From assembly GCA_027382625.1 (NCBI GenBank), contig JAJKFJ010022683.1, positions 62,001 to 126,000 on the forward strand: 64,000 nucleotides of DNA. The letters run 5' to 3'. The notes under the pieces are model-generated. The model did no database searches and was not told where the DNA came from. It saw only the letters and a program-made list of their open reading frames with translations. A program made the translations under genes and the position numbers. Positions 34,989-46,818 of this stretch are shown one piece after another. The stretch comes from Tetmemena sp. SeJ-2015. Lineage: Eukaryota > Ciliophora > Spirotrichea > Sporadotrichida > Oxytrichidae. The stretch's first letter is position 1, and the number at the start of each line of letters is the position of its first letter.

Positions 34989-35126
34989 TTTTTCTTACTC
35001 AAAATAAAATAAATATTTGCTAAATCAAGCTCATTATCTCCTCATAGTAAAGCAGGTAGGATGATTTAATTTTATCACTTTTAATTAAAGTAAAATAACT
35101 TGAAACATATCACGTTAGTATCTTCC

Positions 35127-36061
35127 ATGAAGACCCTTTACAAAAATTCTCAAAAGTAAGGTTACTCTAATAGAATACTTTCCACTGATTATTCATCTCA
35201 AGCAATAGGTTGTCGCAGAGAAGATTCAGCACTTCTTCTTAAGAAGAATTAGCTCAAGGACTGGAGAATATCAGATATATGGGTGGAGATGATCCTAAAC
35301 CTCCTAGGAACATGAATTATCCAAGGCTATACTCAAACAATCTTTGCCTCTTTTCAGAGAGAGTGAGACTAGCTTGGGCTGCCAAATGCTTAGACTTTTA
35401 ACTTTGCGAGGTAGATACCGCTACAAAGGCCTAGTGGCATATCCAAGTTAATAGTGGGCAGCTCCCTTTACTTGAATGGACAAATGGAACTTTCTTGCCT
35501 GAATCAAGAGTTCTCTAGGATCTGGCTCATGATCTCGGCCAAAATCAAGGACTTGAACTATACTCTAAAAATCCTATAGTTGCAGCAAAACAAAGACTTT
35601 TGATGGAGCAGTTTGCCAAATATACTCAGGCCTACTTTGCTTTATACAGGTCTAAGGGAAAGAGTATTGAAGCAATTGAGACTTACATACCTATTCTCAA
35701 GGATATGGAAAATTGGCTTCATACAAATTTACAAGGAGGCAAGTTCCTACTAGGATTTGAGCACCCAACTATGGCAGATATCCACATCTTTCCTGCTATG
35801 GAGAGATTGTGCTTTCTAGAGGGTACTGCTAGCGATAATATTTTCTAGACTCTCAATCTTAAGGAAAATGGACCAACTATAGTTTCTTTCTTTTAAACTG
35901 TGGTTAAGTATGTGAAGAACATGATAGAAACTAAAGAATTCTAGGGTAAAGATGGCCTCACTCTTCTGAAAAGAAAAGCTTTTGCACAATTCATTGAAGA
36001 CTTTAATAATGGAGCTGATGGCTCTCATGGAGCTATGTTACTCAAGTATTAGGATGAATGA
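35127..36061 (+). CDS. Glutathione S-transferase, omega-like
   Basis: Cytosolic-type GST. After an N-terminal extension with a Ser/Arg-rich segment (possible mitochondrial presequence) comes a thioredoxin-like half (RLYSNNLCLFSERVRLAWAA, GQLPLLEW, LPESRVLQDL with the Glu-Ser pair that binds glutathione) and an all-helical half (GGKFLLGFEHPTMADIHIFP). The SNNLCLFSERVR segment is most like omega or lambda classes, with Cys rather than Tyr near the active site. A 47-nt intron (35156-35202) near the start restores frame. Single clean frame to the TGA at 36059. Confidence 0.82.
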
Positions 36062-36235
36062 TTTTTAAAAACGCATTTAATGAGCTACTCTCAAGCCAAA
36101 AATATATTTATAAATGTTTTCAAGGATTCAATCCAAGCTTCATTGCAAGAGTGTCTTCTTTTTTATGATAAATTATTAAATTAAGCAGACTTTAACTAAA
36201 TGAATCACTGATTACTCTTACTCACATTCTTTTGC

Positions 36236-36541
36236 TCAATGTTAATGTGAGTGGCAATCTTAATGTGGTTTGTGTTCACCCTATCTCATGTGCTTAGGTG
36301 GACGATCATATGCATTTCTTTCATCATCCTCATCTGATGAGCAGCAGCCATCACTGCTCTCTTCTTTTGGATTCTTGTTTGGTTTCTCGAATTGGCAGCA
36401 AATCTTAGACTTCTTCTTATTCATGTGTTCGTTGTCTACAGTGTCTTCTGCCCATTTTATGGACTGCTTTTTCTTCACCTCAAACTATACGATTCTAGGT
36501 TCTTGGGTTTAAGTTTCCGTGATGGTCTATGTTTGCTCCAT
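36236..36541 (-). CDS. PPP1R11: Protein phosphatase 1 inhibitor-3 (YPI1/PPP1R11 family)
   Basis: A complete 101-residue frame without introns. It carries the family core [19 protein letters not shown] followed by ICCQFEKP and an acidic Ser/Asp patch, which in homologs binds and regulates the PP1 catalytic subunit. The start at 36541 gives a Thr/Gln-rich leader using two TAG and one TAA as Gln. It is divergent from the porin gene, whose first candidate ATG is 69 bp away. Confidence 0.88.
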
Positions 36542-36609
36542 GAAATAAGTATTATTACCTTTTTATCAAAATTATTTACTTAATTTTGAATTGCTAATAT
36601 TCTTTATAA

Positions 36610-37253
36610 ATGTTGCCTCAATTAGTAAGAGTCACCTTTAATAAAGTAAGTACATCTTGTATACCTCAGCCTAAGCCATCCCAAGCCAATCAGTTCCAGT
36701 GCTCAAGGCAGGCTTTGAATTGAACAATGCCACCACCAAGGCTAAGTTCCTTGCTAATCTCCGCTCCTTTTCGGTTGAGCACAACTTGACCTATCAGGCC
36801 AGATAGAACCTGACTGTTGGTTACAACGTAGTTGCAGATACTAGATCAATGAATCTAGATAAGTATGATTTAGGTCTCTCCTTGGAAGTTGCTCCCGCCC
36901 TTCACCTCGGACTCAAGCACGATTCCTTGAACAAGGACACTCCTCAGATTGGAAATGTTCTCTTCTACCTTCACCAAGCTGTCAACAACAGATCTGTTGT
37001 CGCTTCAGAGTTCATCCTCAACTGGCAAAAGCAAGCTCTGACTGCTAGATTCGGTTACACTCACCAATTCAATGACGAATCCTCTGGAAAATTCAAGGTC
37101 AATCACCATGGTTACCTCGACCTCGCCTTCAAGCACAAGGTTAGCAGTGCTCTCACTTTGGGACTTGTTTCCGGCTTCAATCTCAAGGCTGCAGTTGCTG
37201 AGAAGAAGAGCACCTCTCTTCCCTTCGGTCTTTCTTTAGACTTCAAGTTCTGA
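36610..37253 (+). CDS. Mitochondrial porin (VDAC-like), short
   Basis: Eukaryotic porin family, outer mitochondrial membrane. The C-terminal two-thirds is clear: alternating beta-strands (LKAGFELNNATTKAKF, SVEHNLTYQ, NLTVGYNVVA, LGLSLEVAP, ALTLGLVSGFNLKAA) ending FGLSLDFKF, the usual beta-signal. About 205 residues are encoded, compared with about 280 in typical VDACs, so the N-terminal helix and first strands are missing or were replaced. The first ATG (36610) is in another phase and is joined by a 20-nt GT..AG intron (36650-36669), which gives an N-terminus that does not look like a porin. The codon use is GC-richer than neighbours, as expected for a highly expressed gene. Confidence 0.75.
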
Positions 37254-37499
37254 GCAACTTTTTGACATTTGCAATCAGGCAATGATTGCAAATCAACGAG
37301 GATATCTCAGTAATGGATGGCTCAGGATATTACTTTAGAGAGAACTGATAGAATTCGGCAGTACAGTTTGCATATATTCTTTTCCTAAAGAGTGTGAAAG
37401 CATTCTTATTTAGCTGAATATACACTTATTTAAAGTTACTACTACTCATTTTATTTTAGAGGAAGTAGAATTTAAGAATAAGAGGAAGTAGCAGTGAAA

Positions 37500-38292
37500 G
37501 CAACATACCATCGACTATATCTATAAATTCGTTTTATCCTCCTTGGATCTGCATCTGTTGCAACAGTTCTGCAGCGTCTGCTACTTGGTGAGAATCTCTC
37601 CATTTTGTTAGTTGTGACTTCAAATCTTAAATTTAAATTATCATTCAAAACATGGCCAAAATATTAGACAGAGTAAGAGGAAAAAAGCTATAAAAGAAAA
37701 TACTCAGACCTATGCTCATTTGTAATTCTTAATCTTAAATAACAAAGCATCAACTTTCACATTATCTTAGCTGTCTAAGGGTTGAATCAAGTCTGTTAGT
37801 ATTTTCAATTCGTGATGCTAGAGCTTATCTCCCCAATTCTGGAGAAAATACTCCAGCTCTTCAATGCTTATCTTCCCATCACTATCTAACAAAAATTAGA
37901 TATTGATCTTGATTAATTTAATCTGTGTCTATTTCTCGAAGTGACTGCTCTAGTTTTGATTAATCATACCTTGTCATCAAGTTGATTAAAGCGGTTACGA
38001 GTTTATGCTCAGCGAAGCTACCGAGATAGTGAGGGTCGATTAAGTATTCCAAATCCTTGAGTTCATCTTCGGAAAGTGTGATATTTAAAGCTCTGAGTAT
38101 GTTAGGCAACTATTTCACTGGTAGAACTCCTCCCGACTGAAACATGTCCGAAGGAGTAGTCATTCTTATCATCTCTACTATTTAAGAGTTGAGAAGTTCA
38201 ATCTCCGCTTAGTTGTTCCAATTAGGCGATCTATTTACCATAATATTTAAGTGCGTCTCTTCATCCCTCTCATTTTGTTAATTTTGATCCAT
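37500..38292 (-). CDS. EF-hand (calmodulin-like) protein
   Basis: Start at ATG 38292 (MDQNQQNERDEET). A calmodulin-like helix pair (GVLPVKQLPNILRALNITLS, then EDELKDLEYLI) is followed, after an intron ending TTAGATAG near 37886, by SDGKISIEELEYFLQNW, a degenerate EF-loop and helix. A further segment (LTKWRDSHQVADAAELLQQM) near 37530-37620 is coding and probably belongs to the same gene, but the join across 37620-37720 is unresolved. Ca2+ binding by the second loop is possible since Asp, Lys and Glu positions partly fit; the first pair seems degenerate. Function unknown. Confidence 0.6.
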
Positions 38293-38367
38293 CTCTGATA
38301 CGTTTTAGATATTAAATTTATTAAATTTTAAAATTTGTAAATTATTTCAGTCAGTTATAATTTAGAA

Positions 38368-41300
38368 ATGAAAGCGATTCACCCCTCCATCTAGCAATAG
38401 AGCACTAACCCCAAAAACTAATCAACTAACAAAACTAATTCAGCAACCAGACCGAGAAATAGAAACGCCTCTCATCTAAAGCCTTAAGCAAGCAACAACA
38501 ATCACAATTAGTCATTCCAAAATAACAGAGTTCCTTCCTCAGCTGCAAATTTCCAAAATGAAAACACTTAAGTTTTATTCACTCAAGACAGATAAACCAG
38601 TGAAACAGCTTATGGACTTTTTCAAGAAGAACTAAACTCAAATTACTCTTCCAATGAAAATACAGTCGTTACCAATATAAACACTATCAGCAATCAGGTT
38701 TAGATTCATTCGAAGAGTGGATCTAAGAGATACGCACCCTCTGGTCATAATGAGTTTGAGCAATCGATGAAGGGGCAAACTCAGAATTCATGGATGCAAA
38801 TCAACAACTATTATAATTAGCTAAAGTTGAAAGGCTTGGGGAATGGAGGAGCAAATGATAGAAATCCATTTATAGATTCATTGGGTGACTCAAGTCTCTA
38901 AGATATGGAGCTATCTAATAATCTGAAATAGAGTGCTCAACATAAGCTCACTCAAAAAGGAGTGAATGATCTGACAAAGCAGTATGCTTTGAAGAGATAT
39001 GGCAAAAATGAAAGGATGATTTCTCAGTACCATGACATCGTATAGAAAATGTAAATCCTCTTAGAGTTAATTAAGTTATAGGATCAAATCTGATGAGTTG
39101 AAGTGTTCACTAGATTTCATTATGAAGCTAGATGCTCCGCTCTTTAATGCAGTACTTGCAGACTTTATGTGCTTGACTTCAATTTACATTCATTCTGATA
39201 AATGCGGCCCAAAGGAGCTTTCAAGGTTCGAGGATAGTTATAGAAGAGGAAATAAAAAGGTGAATTTGTTTGAGACTATATACAAGCCAGCTGAGGGTTC
39301 ATCAAACGGCAATCATAAATCTTCCCAACATAATTAGCTAATAACTGAGGGTACAGAATACAACATTAACTTGAATGATACTTCCAATCTCAATAATTCT
39401 ATCTTAGCACCGATTACTCAAACCCCAGGTGGCAATAATACTGACATGTAATAAAAATCTGCAGAAAAGAAGTGCTCCTAAAATCCAAAGATAAATAGCT
39501 TGATCGTTCAAGGCTTAATTAAGAATATTTAGACAAATACAAATCTAGTAAACCTAACAATTTTGCACTTCAAATTTAGCTCAAAGTCATGGGAGGAAAT
39601 TGGAAAGGCAATTGGTTAATCGAAAACTATAAAGTCCCTAAACTGTCATGCTTGCAATCTCTATGCTAATAAAAGTAGGTTTTAATTTTTAAGGTAATCA
39701 TCATTTTATGTGCAGATTTAACAATCTTCAGAATGCTAATGAAAGGATTAGTGAAGCAATAACTCTCTGGAGAAGCTTGACTTATCTGATAATAATCTTC
39801 CAGATTCAGAGTCTATATACATTATAAAGTTCATCAAGGAGCAAGGAGAGAAGAGGGAAAATACTTTATGGATTGCAGGTTTAAGACAGCAAGACTATGA
39901 CTCAAAGACGCAACCCATTTCTCACCAACAGTCTGAATAAGTTGAAGATAAAACTTAGTAGCACTTCTTGAATTTGGCTCTTCTTCCTAATTCACCTTAT
40001 CAACAAATCTAAATGAAGCAGACTCGATATAATATGAAGAAAGATAGAATACAAAATAAGAAAGGTCTTAGAGAGGTAATTTTGAGAAGGAATTTCCTTG
40101 GAGGCTTCTTTATGGAGCACCTTTAGAAATGCCTGAGGTATGACAGATTCATTAAGTTGGTAGATTTATAAGGCAATTAGATTGATGCTGAATCTGTGAA
40201 GAATATAATAAAACACTCCTTGAGAGAAAATACTTCCCTCGTCTCCTTTGATATTCAACATAATCCAGGTTGTACAGATAAGGCTCGAAAATAAATTGCA
40301 CTCTGCTTGCTCAAAAATATTGAGATCATGAAGAGAGATGGTGTTGAGATAAAAGAGCAGTGGCTTAGACAAGATACACTAACCTTTAGAATACCAAGAC
40401 GAATCTTAGATGGACTTGGTATCCCTACCAAAGATAGCAAAAAGTAGAAGAGGTCTTTAAATCAAACTTTCAACGAGTCCTTGAGCCATTCTAATAGCAA
40501 GAGTCCTACTCAAAGAGTACGACAGAAGTCTACTTCTTCTAGTTTCTATCATTAAAAAGCTTGTAAGATATCTACTATTGATTTGATATTAACTTTCTAT
40601 AGAATCCAAAAGCAGAAACGATCAACTATAAAAACAAAACACTGATCTATCGCATATATAATCCAAGAACAGTTTTGAAGCAGAGAACCTCAAGTCCTTT
40701 GGCCAAAAGAATCAAGCATCTTTAAAAAGTAGCACAAGGAATAAAAGTCAAGGGCCTAAACAGAAAAGAGGAAATTCCAAAACTGAATTACACAAAAGTC
40801 ATATTGTGTCATCTTTTACTCAGATTAAAGATCCTTAAGTGCTGAAGTCTAATTAACGATAGTCTGGAAGACCCAAATCATCAAAATCCAGAGGTGGAGA
40901 TAAGCTTGCTCTCTAAGGTGATTAATTTCAATCTGTTGGGGGAAGAAGCTAAAGCAACAAGAGATAAGCAGTTTAGCCTTCTAATAAGTAAATTCTCATC
41001 AGTAGAATACACCAGCTGCAGTAATCAAATGAGAAGAAACCTCCAATTTGTATCTCATTTATTTTTACCAATCAACAAATCCACTACTAAAAATAAATCA
41101 GCAAATAAAAGACAAGATAATAGGAAGCCAAGAAACGAAATTTATGTGGAAGATGATTAAGGAGTAAATTAGAAAATCATATTTTAGAAGAGTGGTTCCT
41201 TTGCAGAGTTTCAAGTCTTGAATCTCAACAAAAGTTCAAAGAAAATAGATTTCTCGATAGTGGAGCAGAAAGTTGAGCCAGTGGAGATATTCACTAACTT

Positions 41301-41504
41301 ATCCGAGGTCGATCCAAGAGAAGGAAGTTCAAGTTAAGAGGGTTTATTCAATAATCGAAATGCCTCAAGTAGTAAATAGTCGCTCTATGAAAAGAAGAGG
41401 CTTCATCCATTAACAAAATGAGCGGAGGCTCTTGTCTGAATGCAAAAACTTTGAGAAGCAATACTTTTAGTCCGAAGCCAAGTTTTATTTAATTTTATTA
41501 ATGA
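38368..41504 (+). CDS. Leucine-rich-repeat protein with basic, Ser/Asn-rich ends
   Basis: Start at ATG 38368. Residues 1-230 are Asn/Ser/Gln-rich; the middle (about 39100-40400) is an RNI-like LRR region with repeats such as NLVNLTILHFKFSS, LEKLDLSDNNLPDSES and SLVSFDIQHNPGCTDKARK; the C-terminus is Lys/Ser-rich. Introns: 25 nt (about 39049-39073), one of about 42 nt near 39675-39717, about 40 nt near 40565-40604 and 26 nt near the 3' end, each restoring phase. The layout recalls centrosomal LRR proteins such as CEP78, but no diagnostic motif was found, so the name is not assigned. Confidence 0.65.
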
Positions 41505-41578
41505 AAGTTACTAAAGCAGCATGATCAAATGGTTAACTATAAATTTGCTAGTCTTTTGCAAGTTTAATTTTGGTTAAG

Positions 41579-42425
41579 ATGTCTAATGAATACGAATAGT
41601 AGATAGATCAGCTGTAAGCTGCGTTACAATAAGCTGAAAATAATAATTAGTCCTTGCTTCCATAGACTCAAGAAGACATTGACTTGATAAAGCAAATTGC
41701 AGTTTAAAAGCCAGAAAAGGTAATTCAAAGAATGGATGTCTTGTTAACTGAATTGAGCTTCTTGATGGATGCAATTAACTTCAAAACGATAGACCCAAGA
41801 CTAAGAATAGTTATAGCCTAGCAATTGGAATAAGTAATTGAGATTGCAGAGGATAAGTAAATACTAGAGTTTGTTGAGGGATCTCAAAGAGGAAGAGAGA
41901 TAGAATCAGCAAGCCTTAGAAGCCCCCTCTCAGAGAAAAGCAAAGTTAATAGAACGAGAGCCTAAATTTAAAGAATAGCATTCTTTCACATGGTAGAGTA
42001 TTGAGGGAACAGGGCGAAGCTAATAGCCAATCGAAGATGCTGAAAGTGTCCCAATCAAAGCATAGAAATATAAGTAAAGTCAAAAGCAAGCCAAGAACAA
42101 CTATGCTTAAAACGAGTAAAATGTGGCATAGAGCAGAGATGATTTCGAGGAATACCCTCACCCTTACTCTTTTGAAAATGAAGGCTCTGAAAATCAAGAG
42201 GCCTAGGACAGGTTTGAGAGCAGTGAGCATAGTAGAGAATACATAGAAAAATTATATTTTTAAAACTTAGCAAAAGAGCAGTTACATTTAAGCAGCGTTA
42301 ATAGAAATCAATTCAATCCTTTCGTAAGAGGAAGCAACAGCAATTTTTCTAATAACTTAATGGGGTCACCTTAGTAACTGGACAACGACATCATATACGC
42401 AGAGGATGATTATGATGATGAATGA
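41579..42425 (+). CDS. Gln-rich coiled-coil protein, unknown
   Basis: Starts at ATG 41579 (MSNEYEQQIDQLQAALQQAE), with many TAA/TAG Gln codons. A 22-nt intron (GTAAATACTA..GTTGAG, near 41858-41879) keeps the frame into an acidic, Gln-rich C-terminus ending in AEDDYDDE and TGA 42423-42425. The N-terminal third is helical and may be a coiled coil. No domain recognised. Confidence 0.65.
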
Positions 42426-42478
42426 TTAAGCATAGAATTATTCTTTATTCACACTTTTAAATACTTTGACAAGAATTT

Positions 42479-42631
42479 ATGATTAGTCCTCAAATTCTGT
42501 TCCCTAGAGGAGAAAGAGGTTTAGGAAGGCATAACATAGAAGGAGGTGATATGGATTCTTTTAAAAATAGCAATGTAAATTATCATCCTATTCCAGGTGG
42601 AAAAGAAACTCCAATGAGCAGACTAAATTGA
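42479..42631 (+). CDS. Small ORF, 50 residues
   Basis: ATG at 42479, TGA at 42629-42631, no internal interruption. The product (MISPQILFPRGERGLGRHNI...) is Gly/Asn-rich. It lies 54 bp after the preceding gene on the same strand and could instead be that gene's last exon. Confidence 0.3.
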   Translation: MISPQILFPRGERGLGRHNIEGGDMDSFKNSNVNYHPIPGGKETPMSRLN

Positions 42632-42711
42632 ATATTATTTTATTAGTCCAGTAATAATTTTTCACAAAAATGAAAGTAAACAAATGAAATACTTGGCACA
42701 ATTATTATTAT

Positions 42712-43014
42712 TCATTCTTATTAGCTGGATCGACTACTCAAATCCATTCCATACTCAGTTTCTTCTATGACATCAGGTTTAAAATCTGCAGTCATATTTA
42801 GAGCGTTCTGTACCTTATCTCCAAAGATATCTCCTTTGGAAAAGTTGCTAACATAGGCTGTGTTTGGTCTAAGTTCATAGGGTCCACTCTAGGGGACTTA
42901 GTTAGAACCATCTCCTCCTATCTATCGATTGTAGTTTTGAGGTTCTAGGGACATGCTTCTATGATTGAACATCCCAGATGCAGCTGTGCTTTGAGCGAAA
43001 CTCTTACTATACAT
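42712..43014 (-). CDS. Small hypothetical protein, 100 residues
   Basis: One uninterrupted frame from ATG 43014 (MYSKSFAQSTAASGMFNHRS) to a TGA at 42712-42714, with an acidic C-terminal part. Not recognised. An AT-rich 150-bp stretch separates it from the larger gene upstream on the same strand; no TGA closes that gene before this one, so it could be its final exon. Confidence 0.45.
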
Positions 43015-43199
43015 AGCATAAATTAATTAAATTTTATTTAAATACTACTCTTATCACAATAAACCCTACTGTCTTTTAAGATGCTTTAAATTTAAGATAA
43101 ATTATTTTATAAACTACTGAAATGATTATTAATTATTTTTTTTATTATAAACTTCTAGACATAAAAATGAAAGCTTTGATTCCATAGAGATTTCCAATC

Positions 43200-46100
43200 C
43201 TAATTTTCCTCTAATTTTAATTTTCTTAAGCAGCAGAGTTATATCTATTGATTCTTTCCTTAATGTTCGGGACAGACTGATTAAGGTTTTATTACTCTTG
43301 GAGACTCATCTTTGATCTGTTGACTGGGTTGAGTGAGATTTACTTATAAAATCCTGAGGAGCTCGTGGCATAGGCTGATTTATTAAGATCATAGTTAAGT
43401 CTAACTCCTCCTGAGCTGAATTGATAAAACTTGCTGCTAGTGCCACTAAATTGATCAGTGCCAGTGGTTGAGAGTTGATCCCCACCCGGACTATTGAGCA
43501 TATATCTATTCATAGCCTCCAACACTCATTCTCTTATCTCTAGGGCTGCTAGCCTGCTGGCCGTTGCTCCCATAGTACCTAATCATCAATCCTATAATAC
43601 AAACTCACTTCTCATTTTTAATCATTCTCTTCATTTGGGAGTAATTTTGCAAATGCTTTTTCCATTGATGCTTGCTTAGGATTCGAGGTTGTGCTGTCTG
43701 AAGTTTGAGCAGCATGAGCGAGTTATCGTTACTTATCTTGTCGCTCTCCTGCTTCCTTACATTAATATTCAAGGTCTTCAAGTCGAACTCAGACCTTTGA
43801 AAGGGCTTACCACTATTATCAAAGCCCTTCTCTCTCGGTCTTTGCCTCTAAATTACATTATAACTCTTAAAAGTGGCTTACTGTGAAGATAGAAAACATT
43901 CTTTCAAGAAGGATTTCATTAGACTGATTGATTGTTTTCAGTTAGGTATTCTTGCTTGCCTTTTCCTTTGCTCTTAATTGCAAATGAATATTAGTCTAGG
44001 GAGCCTTGTTGTCCACAGATGATTAAATAAATAATTTAAAATCTTCGAGGATTTGACTGCACCTAATCTATCATACAGACTTTTATTTTCTTGGATCGTC
44101 CTAAATAGCTAATTAAACATGTATATATCTACATCATGTTGACTATCCTGTTCTTGGGATTCTGGAGAGTATAGTTCCTCTTCATTTTAACTTAATTATT
44201 AAATTAAAGCAATTAAAATATCTTAAAATTAAGAAAATCATTCATCGTCTCTCCTAGCCTCAGGGTGTCTCTTCTTTGGCTTCTTTATAAAAATAGGGTT
44301 GCTCATATAAACTATATCCCTCAGTGACTAGCTCATCTACTATATCTTGTTCACTTCCTTGCAGCTTTAGATTCCAACTCTAAAAGCCTTCTCCACTTAG
44401 TTAAAGTAAAAATTATTTAGTAAACTTCCTTTAAAGCTTTAAGCTCAGTTTTAGAATGTAGGACGACCATCTCTTGCGCGTGCTTATTTTTCTTCCTATT
44501 TTGGTAATTCAAGTTGATTCTCGCCAGTTCATCATCCTCACTACATTTGTTTAAATAATAGGTCTTACTTCTCGAGGTAAATCATCTTTTCAAGTTAAGC
44601 TGGGTGCAAGAAAGCCTGCACTCTTCATCTTATTTTTATTGATGCTTTTATGGATAAACTCTCTAGTCTCATTTGAAATGTAATTCTCAGGCTCTCTCTG
44701 AGGAGGTGGGCCCAAGGCGTTTGCATCCATATCCTCATAACTGTCCCTTCGCTCATGTCTCTATTCTTTGTTCTTATTTTAGTGCTTGACTCCTCCTATG
44801 TTTCTCAAATTCTTCATCACCTCCTTAATTTGCAACTTGAGATTGAGTGCTTGCTTGCCTGTGAATTAAGGCTAGGTCTATAGCTTAGCCTCTACCTTAT
44901 ACTTCAACTTGCCCTTCAATTTTTAGGGTTCCTCACTTATAAGAGGCAGACCTAAGAGAGCTAGAGAATTACTTGATGGCGGAGGGAGTGTCGCCATGGA
45001 CTTTGAGTTAGTCTTAGGTTTCTTTTTGTCTTTCTTTTTCTTGACTTCTTTTTCCTTTTCCATGGCTTCCATGAACTTGGCATCCATGAGAAAGAGATTA
45101 GGGTTGTCTTCGAGCTCCCTGTCAATCTTCTGCCTTATCTCGTCTTCTTACTTTTTCTTCTCTTGCTGCTGTAGTCTGCTCTGCTGATCTTACTGAATCT
45201 TCTTCACTAGAAGATGTAATTAAGATATGGAATATGAATTACGCTTCTTTGAATATGCGACACTCTGCTGCTCTAAGAACTTGTGCATGAACTAGTAGGA
45301 GTCTTCATGTTTGGTCTTGACTGTCCCTGGCTCAGGTGGATCCAGTTTCTATCTATACTTGTACTCATACAGATCATCGCCTCTCATCAGCATGCTCTCG
45401 ATATACATCTTCTCTTTTTGAAACTGAAAATATGATAAGCGCAAAGTGAAAGTCTTACCTCTCTATTGAGTAGCTCTTCCTGTGATCTAAAGTCTTGCAT
45501 GAGCTCCTTGCAGGAGAGTCTTGCTCTGCATAAATACTGCATCAGCTTTATTGTTCTAATCAAAGCTAATCTAGCTGAAGCCAAGCATCTTGGTCATAAT
45601 ATAGTAAGCATCAAAAGCCTTCTTGAACATATCAGTCATCTCAATAAACAAACTCTGATTATCTCGAAATGCCAAGCTCTCATTACGAACCTTCACAGTC
45701 TGAGAAACTATCTTGCTGAAGTCTTTTAACCCTATTCTTACAGGGTCCTCTCCAAATTCTACTCAATGATTATTAGAAGTAGATAATTACTCAATAGAAC
45801 TATATGGATGATCTCTATGATAAATCCTATCAGCTCCTCTATCTAGATATTGAATCTCTTTTGAGTGTCCTTTCCCATAGTTTAGAACACGATCGAGGAT
45901 TGAAACTATAAAGTTAAAGCACAAATTCAAAATCTCTTACAGAGTATTTATAGCAAAGCTGTGTTTTAAATTCCACAAATTTATCATAAAGCAGAGTCAT
46001 CTCATCCTTAATTATGTGAAATTAATGGGCTCTATCCTACAGAATTTCTGGCCCATATTTAACGAAGGGCAGATTAGCTACGTTAAACTAATTTCTGGTT

Positions 46101-46803
46101 ATCTCCACTTTAAAAGTTTTGAGTCTATATTTCTTCTTCTTTGGCTCTCCTGAGTCTTGAAGCTTAAGTTAAGATTTAGGCTTCATCATTTCAGGGCTCA
46201 TTGGAAATGGAAAGAAGGATGCCTGAGAAGTGTGCATAGGACTTGCTGTGCTTTCCTAGGCAGTAGATAAATTTCTTTTATTGAAAAAGTTTTAACCGGT
46301 GTGTCTTCCAGCAGAATACTACTATAATTATAAGAATTAGGAAGGGAGAATAAATTCTGCTGAACCATTATCGACTCTCTGAGTCTTGCATCTACTGTCT
46401 CAAGCAAATCATCGAACAGTTGTAGTTTCTTCTGAGTTATGCTTTCCTCAATTTGCTTCCTCTTAGATGGTTCAACTACTTTGTAATCTTCGAAGTCTGA
46501 CTAATTTGAAGAAGAGAATGAACTTTCCTATCTGGAATCTTAAGCATTAGCTTCATCCTCTCCAGTCTGGACATTTTAGGTTCCATGGTCTCCTCTTGAG
46601 TTGCTCCCATTCATATTTTTGTCTTGCCTTAAATAGGCATGGTGCGTTTTCCCCATCATTGAGTAAATATTATCCTTAAGTTTCTCTCCAAATCGTTTTG
46701 AGTCTTCTGATTAATTTGGCTCAAGCTTTTTAATAGCTGGCTTTAAATTTAGCTGAAAATTTTAAGAAAGTGTTTGATTTTCCTTTCTCTATGTTGAAAA
46801 CAT
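43200..46803 (-). CDS. Large coiled-coil protein, unknown
   Basis: Start at ATG 46803 (MFSTQRKENQTLSQNF). About 1000 residues: Ser/Gln-rich N-terminus, a helical middle (45380-46200), a strongly charged Lys/Glu/Gln region near 44990-45250 (for example QDQQSRLQQQEKKKQEDEI), a Pro-containing linker, and a Ser/Tyr/Gly-rich end near 43340-43560. Several introns are present; 45425-45457 (33 nt, reading GTAAGACTTTC on the coding strand) is clear, others are not. The 3' end is not certain and the limit 43200 is approximate. Composition suggests a structural or cytoskeletal protein; no family recognised. Confidence 0.5.
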
Positions 46804-46818
46804 TATCTTATCATTAAA

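Noticed and set aside
38401..38420. CCCCAAAA, a spirotrich telomere-like repeat unit
   Set aside because: A single unit inside a coding region (Asn-Pro-Lys-Asn); no tandem array occurs anywhere in the window.
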